Part shown: positions 1 to 12,035 of the stretch, one piece after another
Layout of the letters: each line of letters begins with the position of its first letter
Numbering within the stretch: position 1 is the first letter of the stretch
Source of the DNA: Poa pratensis
Taxonomy: Eukaryota > Streptophyta > Magnoliopsida > Poales > Poaceae
Direction: 5' to 3'
Length of the DNA stretch: 64,000 nt
NCBI GenBank assembly: GCA_947311845.1
Contig: CAMZMU010000052.1
Location: 138,337,733-138,401,732, forward strand
Notes under the pieces: generated by a model
Seen by the model: the letters and a program-made list of their open reading frames with translations, nothing else
The model's database searches: none
Told to the model about the DNA's origin: nothing
Made by a program: the position numbers and the translations under genes

Positions 1-240
1 TAGTGTGGTGCCAATACCGACTTGTTGACTCGTCAGAGTGACTGCTGCAATATTACTCTACCATGGAAAAAAACTGTTACTTTTACCTTTATGAAGTATA
101 CTCGTTGGTCAACTTGAACCATTAATTTTATTAGATTTATTTGTAAAATCTACAAAATATCACGAGTATGGTCAATATCATGGTCATACACTGTAAACGT
201 TGTTCAGTTTTTTCCGCTTTGTTGACCATACTACGCTGCT
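1..240. other. Upstream flank of the first gene
   Basis: AT-rich DNA with no recognisable coding segment. In the frame of the first gene there is a stop at 223-225 and no splice acceptor between it and the ATG at 241, so the visible coding part probably starts at 241. An untranslated leader may extend off the left edge. Confidence 0.4.
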
Positions 241-3200
241 ATGAACCAGGTGCAGCATGGGCCTCCAAGTCAATCAGCTCGTGCAGGAATGGTTGAAAAG
301 CCTACTCATTTGGAGCAGACACATGGACAACATCCAATCCATTATTTTCGGGAGGAGTCCTTTAGCTCATTCAGAGCTGACTCAAGTACGCAAACTGATG
401 CTGTAAGGAGGCTACAAAATGAGCCTCTTAATCCTTCAGTCCATAGGGAGGAGTCGCATACTGAAACTGTCCAAAGAACTATTGCCACGCCTGGCAAGAA
501 GAAATATAGATTTTTAGTTGGTCCAAAATCTTGTCAAGAAGGATACGTACAAGAAGAGCAGCCTAACCAGGTTGTCCGCCCATCACAGGCACAAGTAATA
601 GCCCCAAAGTCTTCAGTTCATGCAAACCAGGCAGAAGGAGGGTTTCAAGATGATACAATTTCAATGCACAACAAGCTGACAACTGAACATGTGCCTGCCC
701 CTAGTGCTATCGAGCATGAGCAGATAAGTTCTTGGCATCAAGTTGTCCATGAACAGCAAGCAGGTGAAATTCGTAGTGATGCAGTTCAGGTGGAACAGGA
801 AAAGGTAGACTCTGCCTGCAAAACCTTGAGCAAAAGTAAAAAGAGCACCAAGAGTGCTGAAGGAAATTATAAGAGGAAAAACATTGTTGATGAATTCTTC
901 AAATGAATGGACTCATCTTAGGCGCAGTAAGCGCCTGTCAAAGGGATCTCCAGACCTTAGTGATATTGAGCCTATCCAGAAGATAGATGCTTCCCCATGT
1001 CGTAATTCAGAAGCTCCACAGATCAAGAGTACCATAGCTCATCCTGCTCCTAGTTCACCGACTCGATACCCATGTCCTCAACCTGGCTCCATTGAGCTGG
1101 ATAACATTGATGTAACTCCAGCACCCACTTTGAATCATGATATGCTAGAAACTGAGCAGTCTCCACACTGCTACAGCCAAACTTACTCTCCAGAGAATAG
1201 GTGGGTGCTTCCTAATCCCACCTCTAATTCATGGCTTGAGCATGAGATTCATCAAAAGCACTTTAATGGAATTGTCCAGCTTGATAGAAGTGATGATGAA
1301 GTGCGTTCAAATCCATCAGAGAATCAAAATCATATGGATGAACAAGTTGCAGAAGCAGCTTGCAGTGGGAAGAACTACTCGGAGCAGGTACGACTCAAGC
1401 CTCAAAGCGATAAATTTGCAGGGCATGGCAGGCATATGAACTTGGCTGCTTCATGCAGCCGCCTTGCCGCCATGTTGCCAGTTCCAGCTGCCACGACTTT
1501 GCCCACAATCGCTTCGCTTTCGTCACTTGAAAGTCAGTAGCTCTCTCCAATATATTTGGTCATCTGTATTGAGAGCTGTGTATCACTAACATGTGCCTCC
1601 CACTCTTGCAGAGCTACCACCTCAGTGCAGCAGTCCAACAACGCCACAGCACCAACCACGAACCGTCATCTACTCCCAGGTTCCTCTCCTTACCCTTCTT
1701 TCCTGAACTTTGTTTTCAATGCAAGGTCAGAGTGTTATGTGATGTCCAGTGTTTGTCTGACATCAATGCATAGTGTCAAGTGACCGTTATTCCACCGTTC
1801 AAATGTGTTCCTGCCAATGGCTTGAAAGGATGAGTTTTGCATTTACCATTTAAAATTGATACATCTGAACAATGTCCGATGTTGGTTAAGAAGTGTTGAC
1901 ATGAACTCATCTGTAGATTAGCTTTGCTCTGGTTTAGTGTTAATTTTTATGTGCTATTTTTATTGCATTACACATGCAAACCCTTCTATCGTCAATGGAT
2001 TTGTAGTGGAAAGATCCATGGATGTACCTTTTCCAAGAGTGTGTTTTTCAAGAAACTAAGAGTTCTTCTTTTTCATGGAGATCTTCATGTTGGATATTTT
2101 CTGATATCGAGCAATTTCAGGATGCACAGTGTGATGGCATGCCATCAGGATCTCTTAGTAAGTCATCACAAAAGCGTAGAGGGCGCCCCCCTGCTATGCT
2201 AATGGAACCACGCAAAGAAGCTGATAGGCCTGTGTTGACGCCCAACGGTGCAGAGTATGTATCTCCCCGGCTTTTATGCTTACCAGTTGGTTGAAGAACT
2301 GATACATTCTAATCTTGACGTGCGTGTCAATTTAATTTGTAACTAGCAGCTGGAGTATGCACCCACCGGGTCCTAAGGTAGCAACTACCCTCTCTCTTCT
2401 TATCAAGCAAAATTATCCTGGGACCTGTATTTCAGTAGATACCGATGGAAGATCTTGTGAGGCTGTGGTTCACTATTGGCACCAATGTCCTCCAGATGTA
2501 AGGGCTACCGTGTTGGATGAATTCCTTGTGAGTACTTTATCAGGACATCTCAAACCATCCTTTTTCTCGCTGGGAAATTTGTAAATGATGACTGCTTGTC
2601 ATTTTGAATTTCGGCAGAAACGCTACAAGTGGTCCTCCGGCCAGGAAGAGGAGTGCCAGAAGATCTTTGAGCGCAAAGCAGTTAGACAGTTAGTTAACCT
2701 CTTTTGCTATGAGAAGCAAAGGGTTAGAGAGGAGTTGGCAGCAACGAAATCCAAAAGATCTTTGAAACTTCGTAGGGCAAGTGGAGAAAACGGAGATGTT
2801 AGAGAAGATTCTGAGGAACGACAGGGAGATGAGTCCGCTGGGTTGATCGAGCATGATGATCCGCTGAGTTGGAAACCATTTGTCCCTGACTGGATGCAAC
2901 CGAAATGGTGGGAAATGTTGTGTGACCATTGGGCCAAAGACGAATTTATGAAGGTTTCCCACCAAAAAAGAAAGAATCGGAATGCAGGAAGCCACCCATG
3001 TGATGCTTCAGGTTCACGGAGTACAACAGCGCATCAGCACCTTATGGTAAGAACTAAGAATGCAATTTCTGCTTGTTAACATTTGAAGAATGTCTTGATG
3101 ATTCAGTTTTGTTCTGCTTTTCAGGATACGACATATCAGCATACCAAGGAGACCAGCGACACTCCGCTAGGCCTTCATCCTGTACAGGAGCAGGTGGGGA

Positions 3201-4595
3201 GCTCGAAGCGTGAGAGGCGCTATGTTGCTCCTGCTGTCAGCAAGAAGGCCCAGACTGATTCACCATCAAAAGCCTCCCCAGATTGTTTGAACAAACAAGG
3301 ACAGGAGCCGAGATTCACACAGGAGCAGGTGCAGCAGATGATTAATCAAGCTCTACAAGGACTAAATGAAACTTGGGAGAAGAAGTTTCTGTCCTTGGAG
3401 CAAAACATGCGCAGTATGTCCTCATCACGTGTTGTTCCTGCTGTAAGCAAAAAATACTTGACTGTTTAACTGATCTAACAGGGTTGATACATATTTGTCA
3501 TCTCTAACGCACATCCATTTTCAGGGTGCTAGGGGATCAGTGGCGACTGTTGCAAGGGACAAGCAATGCCAGCTTGCACTGCAGGTAATAATGAAATTGA
3601 AATCACGTCTATACGTATATTATTGATATTGCTGGAGGGGGAAGAGGCCCCTCGGTATATTTGAAGGAAGAAAGTGGTTTCTGACCAGTGATGATTGAAT
3701 CCTGGTGTTTTTTTCGTGCACACCTGGTTTAGTTCTCCTATATCTATAGATACATTTATATACACCCAAAGTATTCGCTAGCATGAAGCTATGGTGAAAC
3801 CTGTTTTTGTTTACCGTTGGTGGTAGTAGCATTACATACATAGAATAAAAGGCGGCGCCCAATCTGTGCTACCATGGTCTTCATAAGTTGGTTGGCAGTT
3901 GGTGATCTGTAATTTTACGTTGCCAAATAACTGAACAAATGGTTAAAAAAAATGCGTGAACCATGGTGAGTAGCCTTTTATGTGGTCTGAATATTACTGA
4001 AACTGGCCAAGGCCAAAATAAGTAAACCAGATGTAAACTATTTCCAATCCTTCACTGCACGCAACTTGTCAAACCCTTTTACAGGTAAAGAAGAAACATG
4101 AACCACGGGTAGTAACCTGTTAGGTGGTCTGAATTATATAGTGGAATTCCTATAGGATAAATGTCTGAATATTACTGAAACTGGCCAAGGCCAAAACCAG
4201 ATGCAGGCTATTTCCAATCCTTGACTGCGCGCAACTTGTCAAACCCATCCATTGGACTTGCACTCGCTGAAGATTTTACATTCTGGCCCAATATAATGTT
4301 GGTCGACTTAGAGATACTGAATCTGATATTTGCTTCACTTTTGCCATCACCTCTCGTCATTGACTGGGTGCAATTACTTGTGCGTTCTTCTGGACTGTAA
4401 ATATTTCCTTTCGCTATGGTGTCGCCGCTAATGTGCTAGTAGAGGTTTGAATTCTAGCTGGAAGGACTGATACGGTCCAGTGAGGACAACAAAGTCACGA
4501 GGTTAATGTCTGATGCTTTGCAGGATACGTTTGATTCCGTGGATGGAGAGCGAGATCTGGACGAAGGCGAGATGCAGGATGAGCGTTGGAGTTAA
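241..4595 (+). CDS. Multi-exon protein with AT-hook and plant Transposase_24-type domain
   Basis: Splice sites read by eye give exons ending at 1532, then 1612-1679, 2121-2254, 2350-2527, 2618-3046, 3125-3442, 3525-3584 and 4524-4595. GT/AG borders and phase agree at every junction, ending in TAA. The 2121 exon encodes KRRGRPP, an AT-hook. The 2618 exon (CERKAVRQLVNLF-like start, then WMQPKWWEMLCDHWAKDEF and KRKNRNAG, GSRSTTAH) matches the Ptta/En/Spm Transposase_24 pattern of CACTA ORF1-type proteins. The 3125 exon adds a coiled-coil-like FTQEQVQQMINQAL segment. The first part (241-906) and the next (about 854-1532) lie in different frames, so there is either a one-base lesion or an unresolved small intron near 805-960. 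No transposon ends were found around it. It may be a domesticated DNA-binding gene or a decaying CACTA remnant. Function unproven. Confidence 0.6.
3960..4246. repeat. Imperfect tandem duplication in the last intron
   Basis: Two direct copies of a roughly 115-145 bp unit at 3960-4076 and 4102-4246. Both run from an accaYgg start through tgaatattactgaaactgg and end gcaacttgtcaaaccc. The second copy carries about 30 extra bases. Both lie between the 3584 donor and the 4524 acceptor, so they do not affect coding. Confidence 0.8.
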
Positions 4596-7121
4596 CCCGA
4601 CACCGAGCTTGTTGCTGCTGAAATTTTGTCTCATTTTTTTCTTCTCGAGGACGGCGCGTCTGACTCGGGAGCATGTAGCTCTGCATGGTGTAAATTATGT
4701 ACAATTTTTGTGACCCAAGTAACGTGCAATTTTCCTTTTGACCCAGCATAGATATTGCAAATTTGAAAGTCTTACACCGCGGTATGGCTTGAATACTGTG
4801 TCGAGTACAGGCATGGCCGCGTGGTAGGAGTACAGGAGACGGAGCGTGTGGTTTGTTTAGCGCGTTGGCTCTAGATTTCTTTAGCGCCGGCCATCACGCG
4901 GCGGAGGACGGGCATGGCGCCGCGCACGCTAGACCGCGCGTGCCCACGCGTTGGCCGGCCCCGTGAGCAACGTGACGCTGCCACCGCCTGTGGATTCCTT
5001 CTGCCTGCCCTCCGGCTTCCGTGCAGCTGCTCCCTTCCCTTGTGTCGCCCGCGGGCACGGCGCCGCTGTTTGCTGATAAAATAATCCGGCGCTGTTCGTC
5101 AGGCGTGGTTTAATAAGACGATTAGTTCCTACTAGGTACTAAGACGATTCGGTCGGTAGCTGATCTCACACACAGTCACGGAGAGGGGAAACCGGCCGCC
5201 CGTCGTCGGCTCGGCTGCAGTTGTAAAAGAGACCTGTCGGCGTACGTAAAGGCGAATGGAGTCCGCGAGCGACCGAACAGCCATCGCAGCAGGACGGAGC
5301 GGAAAAGGCTTTACTATCTAGAGAAAATAAAAGAATTAGACGTCACGGCGGGCCCGGCGACGCGCAGGCCGCCGCTCCACGATTAGAATAAACGCACGAG
5401 AATATCCAGTTGCGATGGATGGCACACGCGTGTAGCGCGAGGTCGACACCGACGGGCGGTGTGAATTGCTGCGGACGTGCGGGCGGTGGGAGCGAGATCC
5501 GTGGTTGCGGGGTACTGTACGTGCGTGACGCAACGCCGCACCCACCCAGAAACGAGGCTGGTGGGGCCGGTGTGATCTGTGATCCTTCGCGTTACAAGGA
5601 CACGTGCATGTACGAGCTTGGTGGGCAAGCAGCGGAAAAGGAGTATGCAGCGTTCAACTTCCACCGTTCGTCAAGGTCAAAATCCTCCGGTGATTAACCT
5701 GCCAAGCCCCCAGGGGAAATTAAACCCTGATGACCACTGCTACAGAACCACGTCGAACCTTCGTATTCACTGGTACTACTAGCTAGTACTACACCCTAGC
5801 TATGCAGCCGGCACGGTGTAGACAACCACTTTCGTAATCACCGTCCGCACCAGGCAGCGTCCGACCTCACGCCCAGTCACGTCCATCATGCTGCGCGCGC
5901 GTCCACCGATGATATACCCCACGTACGCAACCAAATCTCCCCCGAATCTCCGCTGCCGCCGGCCGCCGTGCCAGGCAAGGAAAGGAAGACACGACGAACT
6001 TGCGTGCGCGGTGCGGCTGCGGCGGCCGGGCCAGCCTCCAAATCAAAAGCACAACTCCTTTTTCTGTCTTTTCCCAGTCGCGATCCGTCCGAACGTCGAC
6101 GTCCCCAAGACCCCAAAATCCTCCGGACGTGGTGCACTGCACCGCACCGCGGGCCACGCGGCGCGGCAGGAGACCACCACCGCGAGAGGGAAGGTAGGGA
6201 GGGGTAGGCGGCGGGACGAAGGAGCGAGCGCGACCCGCGCGCGCGCGCACGTCTGCACTGCACTAGCTCGCGATGGCTTTGCATGGCGCGTCGACGGGTC
6301 AGGTTGGGTGGTGGAGAGCGATCGAGGTGCAAAACCGTTGGCTCACTCAGACTCCAACAGCGCGGCGCTGCCGTTGCTGTCTGCCCGCCTGTCTCGCCAA
6401 CGGAACTGCATGCCCAACCACGCGCGCGCATGCACCACCGGTCGGTCCACAGCACTTGGCAGTACGTAGTACTTGACGCGAAAATACGCGGCCGACAGTG
6501 CACTTCAGACCTCACTACGTACTGTACTACTACTCACTACGTAGTACTTGACACGGAGTAACTAATATTCAGTACTACAAGACGCAACTCGTATTGCCCA
6601 GCCACACCTTTTTGCTACTACTCCGTCGACATTGTTATTACCCGGCCGTTGCTCTCAGTGCAAGAAGGGACGTGTGATCTAAAGCTGCTACATCTACATC
6701 TACGTACCGAACCAGCTAGCGTATCTACACGCACAACGAGCGCATCAGGCTGCCGCAGGCACAATTGCCACTCCTAGAGTCATCCGTGGCCAGAACCAGG
6801 AAAGCTGTACAAGGAGCTGGCTACACCGTGCATAGATCCATCCAAAAGCAAACTAACGGAACGGCACCGCACCGCACCGCGCGTACACAAGTGCACCACA
6901 CCTCACCATAACCAAACCAGCACTGCTCAGTCGGTACACACAGTGACCGAGCGACCAACCAACCACACCGCACCTGCACACACACACACGGAGGAACAAA
7001 CGGCGCGCCGCCCCGCCCACCACCACCTCCTTCCTCCTCTAGCTGGGGCTGGGTGGGTGGCTGGCTGTGGGTCAAACAAACCTCCCCTTCCGCTGGCCCC
7101 TCCACGCCTCCCGCCACCCGC
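4596..7121. other. Intergenic region upstream of the ERF gene
   Basis: From about 4.8 kb the base composition becomes GC-rich and open frames appear on both strands by chance. None has a recognisable domain or plant gene structure. Near 6460-6560 a short acgtagtacttgac motif occurs twice, about 75 bp apart. The stretch probably holds the distal promoter of the ERF gene. Confidence 0.5.
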
Positions 7122-7129
7122 TATTAATA
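7122..7129 (+). promoter_or_regulatory. TATA box of the ERF gene
   Basis: TATTAATA lies 107 bp before the ATG at 7236, in pyrimidine-rich sequence. The spacing fits a plant core promoter with a leader of about 75 nt. Confidence 0.55.
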
Positions 7130-7235
7130 CCCCCCGCCTCCCTTGCCTCTCCTCCCTCCACAAGCTCCAACCATCCCACGCAACCAGCACCGCACCAACC
7201 GCCCGCCGACGAACACTTGGCGCTCCGTCCATTCC

Positions 7236-7862
7236 ATGGCTCCCAAGAACCCCCTCGCCGTCGCGGCCGTAGCGGACGGCGCCGGCATGATGGAGCCGAG
7301 GTTCCGCGGGGTGCGGAAGAGGCCGTGGGGCCGGTACGCGGCGGAGATCCGCGACCCCGCCAGGAAGGCGCGCGTCTGGCTCGGCACCTTCGACACCGCC
7401 GAGGCCGCCGCGCGTGCCTACGACGCCGCCGCGCTCCACTACCGCGGGCCCAAGGCCAAGACCAACTTCCCGCCCCTCCTCGGCGCCGCCTTCGTGCCGC
7501 CGCCGACGCAACAGCCACCCAAGGCGCTGGCCGTCAGTCCCAGCAGCAGCACGGTCGAGTCCTCGTCACGGGACACGCCGGCCGCCCCCGCGGCGGCGGC
7601 GGCTCTGGCTCCGGCGCCGGCGCTCGACCTGAGCCTGTCGATGCCGGCCATGGTCGCGGCGCAGCCGTTTTTGTTCCTCGACCCCAGGGTCGCGGTGACC
7701 GTGGCCGTCGCTTGCCGTCCAGCAGCCATCAGCGGCATGAACAAGGTGGCAAAGGAAGAAGAGCAGAGCGACACGGGGTCTTCGTCATCCGTGGTGGACG
7801 CCTCGCCGGCCGTCGGCGTGGGGTTCGACCTCAACTTCCCGCCGCCGGTCGAGATGGCATAG
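7236..7862 (+). CDS. AP2/ERF transcription factor, class II (EAR-motif) repressor type
   Basis: Intronless, 208 residues. One AP2/ERF domain spans about residues 22-79 ([18 protein letters not shown], then [19 protein letters not shown] and NFPP). It has the WLG core and the RAYD element, and binds GCC-box-like DNA in known ERFs. The C-terminus carries DLNFPPP at 198-204, the EAR motif that recruits TOPLESS-type co-repressors in ERF3/ERF4-like proteins. A second possible EAR, LDLSL, lies at 130-134. The middle is Ala/Pro-rich and a Ser-rich patch precedes the EAR. The first ATG after the TATA box, in ccATGGc context, was chosen; an upstream in-frame extension lacks homology to the family. It is likely a nuclear repressor in stress or ethylene signalling; the specific targets cannot be read from sequence. 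Confidence 0.93.
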   Translation: MAPKNPLAVAAVADGAGMMEPRFRGVRKRPWGRYAAEIRDPARKARVWLGTFDTAEAAARAYDAAALHYRGPKAKTNFPPLLGAAFVPPPTQQPPKALAVSPSSSTVESSSRDTPAAPAAAAALAPAPALDLSLSMPAMVAAQPFLFLDPRVAVTVAVACRPAAISGMNKVAKEEEQSDTGSSSSVVDASPAVGVGFDLNFPPPVEMA

Positions 7863-8999
7863 GCATAGGAGGATCGGCCAACCGATCTCGATCGCCCGAT
7901 GACAAGACTCTTGAGTAAAGCTCGTGCTCTCTCTATCGTAGAAAAGATTTGGAGACTAGGATTTGCGTACGTACGTGTAATGGTAAGAGGCTAATCGTCG
8001 GCCGTTTAATTGCCAGGATCGATCCAGCGTACGTATGGGGTAACTCAACTAGGTGTACATAGATGGTGTGCGTTTTTTTGCATGGGGAGATGGTAGATGT
8101 TGATCAGGTGCTCTGCTCTCCCCATGTTAATCATCATTCCTTGAAGCAAGGAAAAGGGAAAACAAAAACACAAGAGCTTTTTGTTGTTCATTCAGTGTAA
8201 GATATTATATTAATCTCTGATTAATGAGAAATTTATGGTTTCCATTCTCAAACCGCGTCTTTGTTGTGTGGCTTTCGATTCTAGAAAAGGATCAGCAAGT
8301 TGGTCAAAAAGAAAGAAAAATGAGTAGCAAGATCTGCCGTGCATGGAGCTAGAGAAATTTCGTTCCAGCTAGGAAAAATACTACGTACTCCGTAGTAGTA
8401 ATAATCATATACCGCTCAAGGGCACGGCAATTGTTGCGAAGGTACATCAAATTAGGCGCTGAGATGCTCGCTGACACTGTACTACGCATCGTTGAACGGT
8501 CCTGCCGGCGAAATTGCACGTGAAGTCAGTGAGGTTGCAGTGTGTATAGCTGCACTTGACTGCACCGTCTCCTCCCCGGCGACCGACAGCCACACGGGAA
8601 TCAGGAGGACCGCTGTGGCTTGGCTTGGCTTGGACCGGAGGGAACGCGCGCAACGACGACTTGGAGGTCCGGCGACGACGACGCGCGGCGCCGGCCGCGT
8701 GGTGGGTCCCCCGCGACGAACGGGTCCGCCCGTACACACTGCCGTGCGGTGCGGAGCGGAGAGAGCAATCGCGTCGTCAGGTGGTGGGGCCAGAGGAGAG
8801 CCGCGACGCAACGTCCGAGCCGGCCGGCCACGCGGCGGGTTTGACGCTTTCCTGTCTCTCCCTCCCCCGAGTTACACATGACTGACCGTGGGTCCCGCTC
8901 CAACGCGTGCTTCTGTAGCCATCACATGCGGGGCCATTGCCAAGTAATCTTTGTTTAGCACTGCACCACTGGCCGGCGTTGATTGATCAGGTTCGTAGT
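7863..8999. other. 3' flank of the ERF gene, no gene seen
   Basis: The first few hundred bases are AT-rich, with polyadenylation-like TA tracts near 8200-8230. The stretch 8480-8880 is GC-rich and gives chance frames on both strands without any domain. Confidence 0.4.
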
Positions 9000-9385
9000 A
9001 GGATCCGTCGCAGCCCGAGCGACATTTCTTTGTGGTTTAATTGGATGAATGCAGAGTCCAATCTTTGCCATTTCGCTAAATGACGCTGTGATGTTGGAGA
9101 AATGCATTTCTAATTTTCAAATACATGTTGAGCACGTTTTTTTAAATAATCTCTGAAATATTCATCCCGTATTTTGTGTTGGACCCACATAAAACCTTCT
9201 TCCTCTTGTTCATCAAATCATGTGTCGAATCCAGCCGTTCAATCAACTGGCAGCTAGAACTCATGGTTTGTGGAGGCCACAATGGACATGGTGTTGGCGG
9301 TGTCTTTGCCGCCTAGACGCCATCGGTTGAGGCTGCACCCACAAGAAGTTCCCTCACACCCTCGCGTCGCCAACCCTAGGCGACT

Positions 9386-9401
9386 CGGGGGGGGGGGGGG
9401 G
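9386..9401. repeat. Poly-G tract
   Basis: A run of about 15 G in a GC-rich stretch at 9.26-9.72 kb that otherwise holds only chance frames. Confidence 0.8.
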
Positions 9402-10311
9402 GTCTCCGGCCTCCACCCCCTCGTCTCCTTCTTGTCACTGCCACGGTCCCACGGGGCAAAGCCCGGGCGACGACCTCACCCGGCGACGGGGACACGTGGC
9501 CCGGTGGTGAGGACAAATGAGCGGTACCTCCTGCTCCGCCGCCGACGGTGCGGCCTCGCCTCTCGTCGACAGTGGTCCAAAGTGTGCTCCTTGCTATGTT
9601 TGATGGCTTTTGGGATCAAGGACAAGGTCGGGGCGAGCCTCACGTTAACCGCCACCGCCCTCGGGTATCGTTACCTCCTTGGAGGCCTCGTCATGGCGCC
9701 GCACTTCCCTACCTGATCAGGCACAAGGGGAAACCCTGGATCCAGCCTTCGGGTCAGGCGACGACGTCGACCCGGCTCTGCTGCGTCGTTCCCTCCCCCT
9801 TGCTCTTTCGGCGTGCCTGCACTACGTTGCAGAGCATGGAGACGCACATCAGGGTCGAGGGGCAATTTTGTCCGACAAAGAATAAGGGATGAAGACGAGA
9901 AATATTTATTTTAAAAATGTGCCCAAAATGGCTACGGCGGCATATATATCAAATGTCTAAGTGGGTATTAAAAAAATGATACATACACTGAGATTTGTTT
10001 AAGACCATCCACTATGTTAGAAAAAAGCGAACCAAGTGGACCTATGGTTCAGTACCATACATAGCTAGTGGAGCACCGATGCATGATGTCAGACTAGAAA
10101 AACGACTCATTAATTTGGTTTTCTTCTTCTCTGACACACACAAGCGAAGCGAGGGCATGTGAGAGCAAGGAAGCCTTCTCGTGAGGGAGAATAGGAGAAC
10201 ATGCATCACAGAAAAAAAAGGTTTGTACTGTTTTATATGTCCCACGCTTGCATGCAAAGCGATGCTACACATAGCAGAAAAATCACAACGGTTCCAAACT
10301 GACAATATTTT

Positions 10312-10974
10312 TTTTTTAGAAATTGAGGGCGTGCCCCCAGCCTCCGCATCCAAAGGATGCACACAGCCAAGTTTTATTAATATGAGAAAACAGTACACTA
10401 AGCTTTACAAAGAAATACATTGATCAAGCAGAAGAACCACCATCTAGGCGAAAACTCGCTACACCTAAAACCTTGATGAAGGGGGTGGAACAATCAGAGC
10501 CGATGCCCTGACCTAACCACCTACGCACATCATCTAAATCCAGTGGCTTCAACTAGGCCGCCCGATAGCGCGCCGGAAGCACAAACCGATCCAGCCGATC
10601 CTCAGTGCACGTCGCATGCGCACAACAGAAGCCACTGCCACCATCTTCCGCCATCCCATCTTCAGTAGCGATCAACGTGAAGACCTTGCAAGGCCCACCA
10701 TCGGCATCACCATGATGCCAAACAGCACCACCACCCCGCGCGCGTCCATCATCCCGCGTTAAACGCCGAGAACCCACGGCGCCATGCCGCCGAGACCCGT
10801 CGAGACCATGCAGTAGATAAAACACCGCTTCATCCTCAGGTCCCTTCAACCATTGCTCCAAAATGATGCCCTCAGGAGGGAGAGCGACACCAATGGTGCC
10901 ACCATCATCCAATCCGGGATACCCAGATTTAGGGTTCCCCCGGAGCAGCCCAAGAGAGGTAACACAGACTGCAA
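10312..10974 (-). mobile_element. Non-LTR retroposon fragment, minus orientation
   Basis: The 12-bp tgacaatatttt flanks it at 10300-10311 and 10975-10986. A poly-T run begins the left side, the reverse complement of a poly-A tail. Next comes the cagcctccgcatc...gatgcacacagcc block typical of reversed 3' ends of cereal LINE-type elements; a similar block lies at 21.64 kb. About 660 bp with no intact domain, so it is a 5'-truncated copy. Confidence 0.8.
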
Positions 10975-12035
10975 TGACAATATTTTCTTTGAACCGGTTC
11001 CACATAGTGGATGGTCTAAGTTGAACATTACGGTGGAATTTTTCAAAATCACATGAGTTATAGTGACATTTATCCAATTAACACTTTTCTTTATTTAGCA
11101 CGACACTTCTGTTAGCTGCGGCTGGATGGAAGCTCTTGCAAGCAAGCAAGCATATCTCACTATTGCACAAGTTCGATAGATTCGGAAAATGAGCGACAGC
11201 AGCCAGTTGGTGACGGAACTGCAGCTTAGCTACTGGTTAGCTTTGCCTTTTCGAGATCTTCTTTCCGCGAGGATCAGTTGGATAAGCCTATGAGCTTTCA
11301 TAGTTTCTTTGCTGTCGCGTATTAGCAGTTCGATTACAGTAGTAGCCAAGTCAAGGCTGCGTAAAGCAATTTGAATTGTTTGGACGACTGTCTTTCTTTC
11401 GGAAACCAGTCCGGTAGATCGGCCGTATAGCGACTAGCGCACGTCGAACATTCGACGAAAATAACGTTCATTATATTTCGCGGTCAAATTACCAACTTCG
11501 CAACCCATAAAAAGAAGGATTGCTTTTGAGCACAACTGCTGGTCTCGCTCGAGTCAGTCTTGACGGTGAAGGCATCACCTCCTCAAGTGTGGTCGGACGA
11601 AGAACGCTTCCTTTTTCTGGCGCTGAACCCGAGCAAGCCGTCCATCCATAGAGAAAGCGGCACGTGTCAACTAGGTCCCACAGTTCGCAGGCGCCGGCGG
11701 CTTTCGTTGTGTCAGGCGGCGCCGGTGAGAATAAAATAAGCACCGGATCTCGAGCCACCGCCTGCCTGCCAGGTGGACCCGATCTTCTCTTTGAGCTGAG
11801 GCGGCGGCGGCGCCGAACCAGCAAGCACGGTGGCCCACGCTTCTACGGTGGAAACAGCCCCGGACGCGGACGTGGTCGCTCAGCCAGCCAGCCACCGCCG
11901 CCGGCGAACAGTGCACGAGACGCAACTGCAGGTCAACAATGCACGCACGCCATCTACGGATCGATCGGCACCTACACGGATCTGCTGGGCTAGATTCGAT
12001 CGGTCGCTCGACAACTTCCCGATCAGCGCGGCTAA

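Noticed and set aside
5867..6561. Overlapping open frames on both strands upstream of the ERF gene
   Set aside because: High GC content lowers stop frequency. There is no domain and no consistent splice structure, and the composition is the same in all frames.
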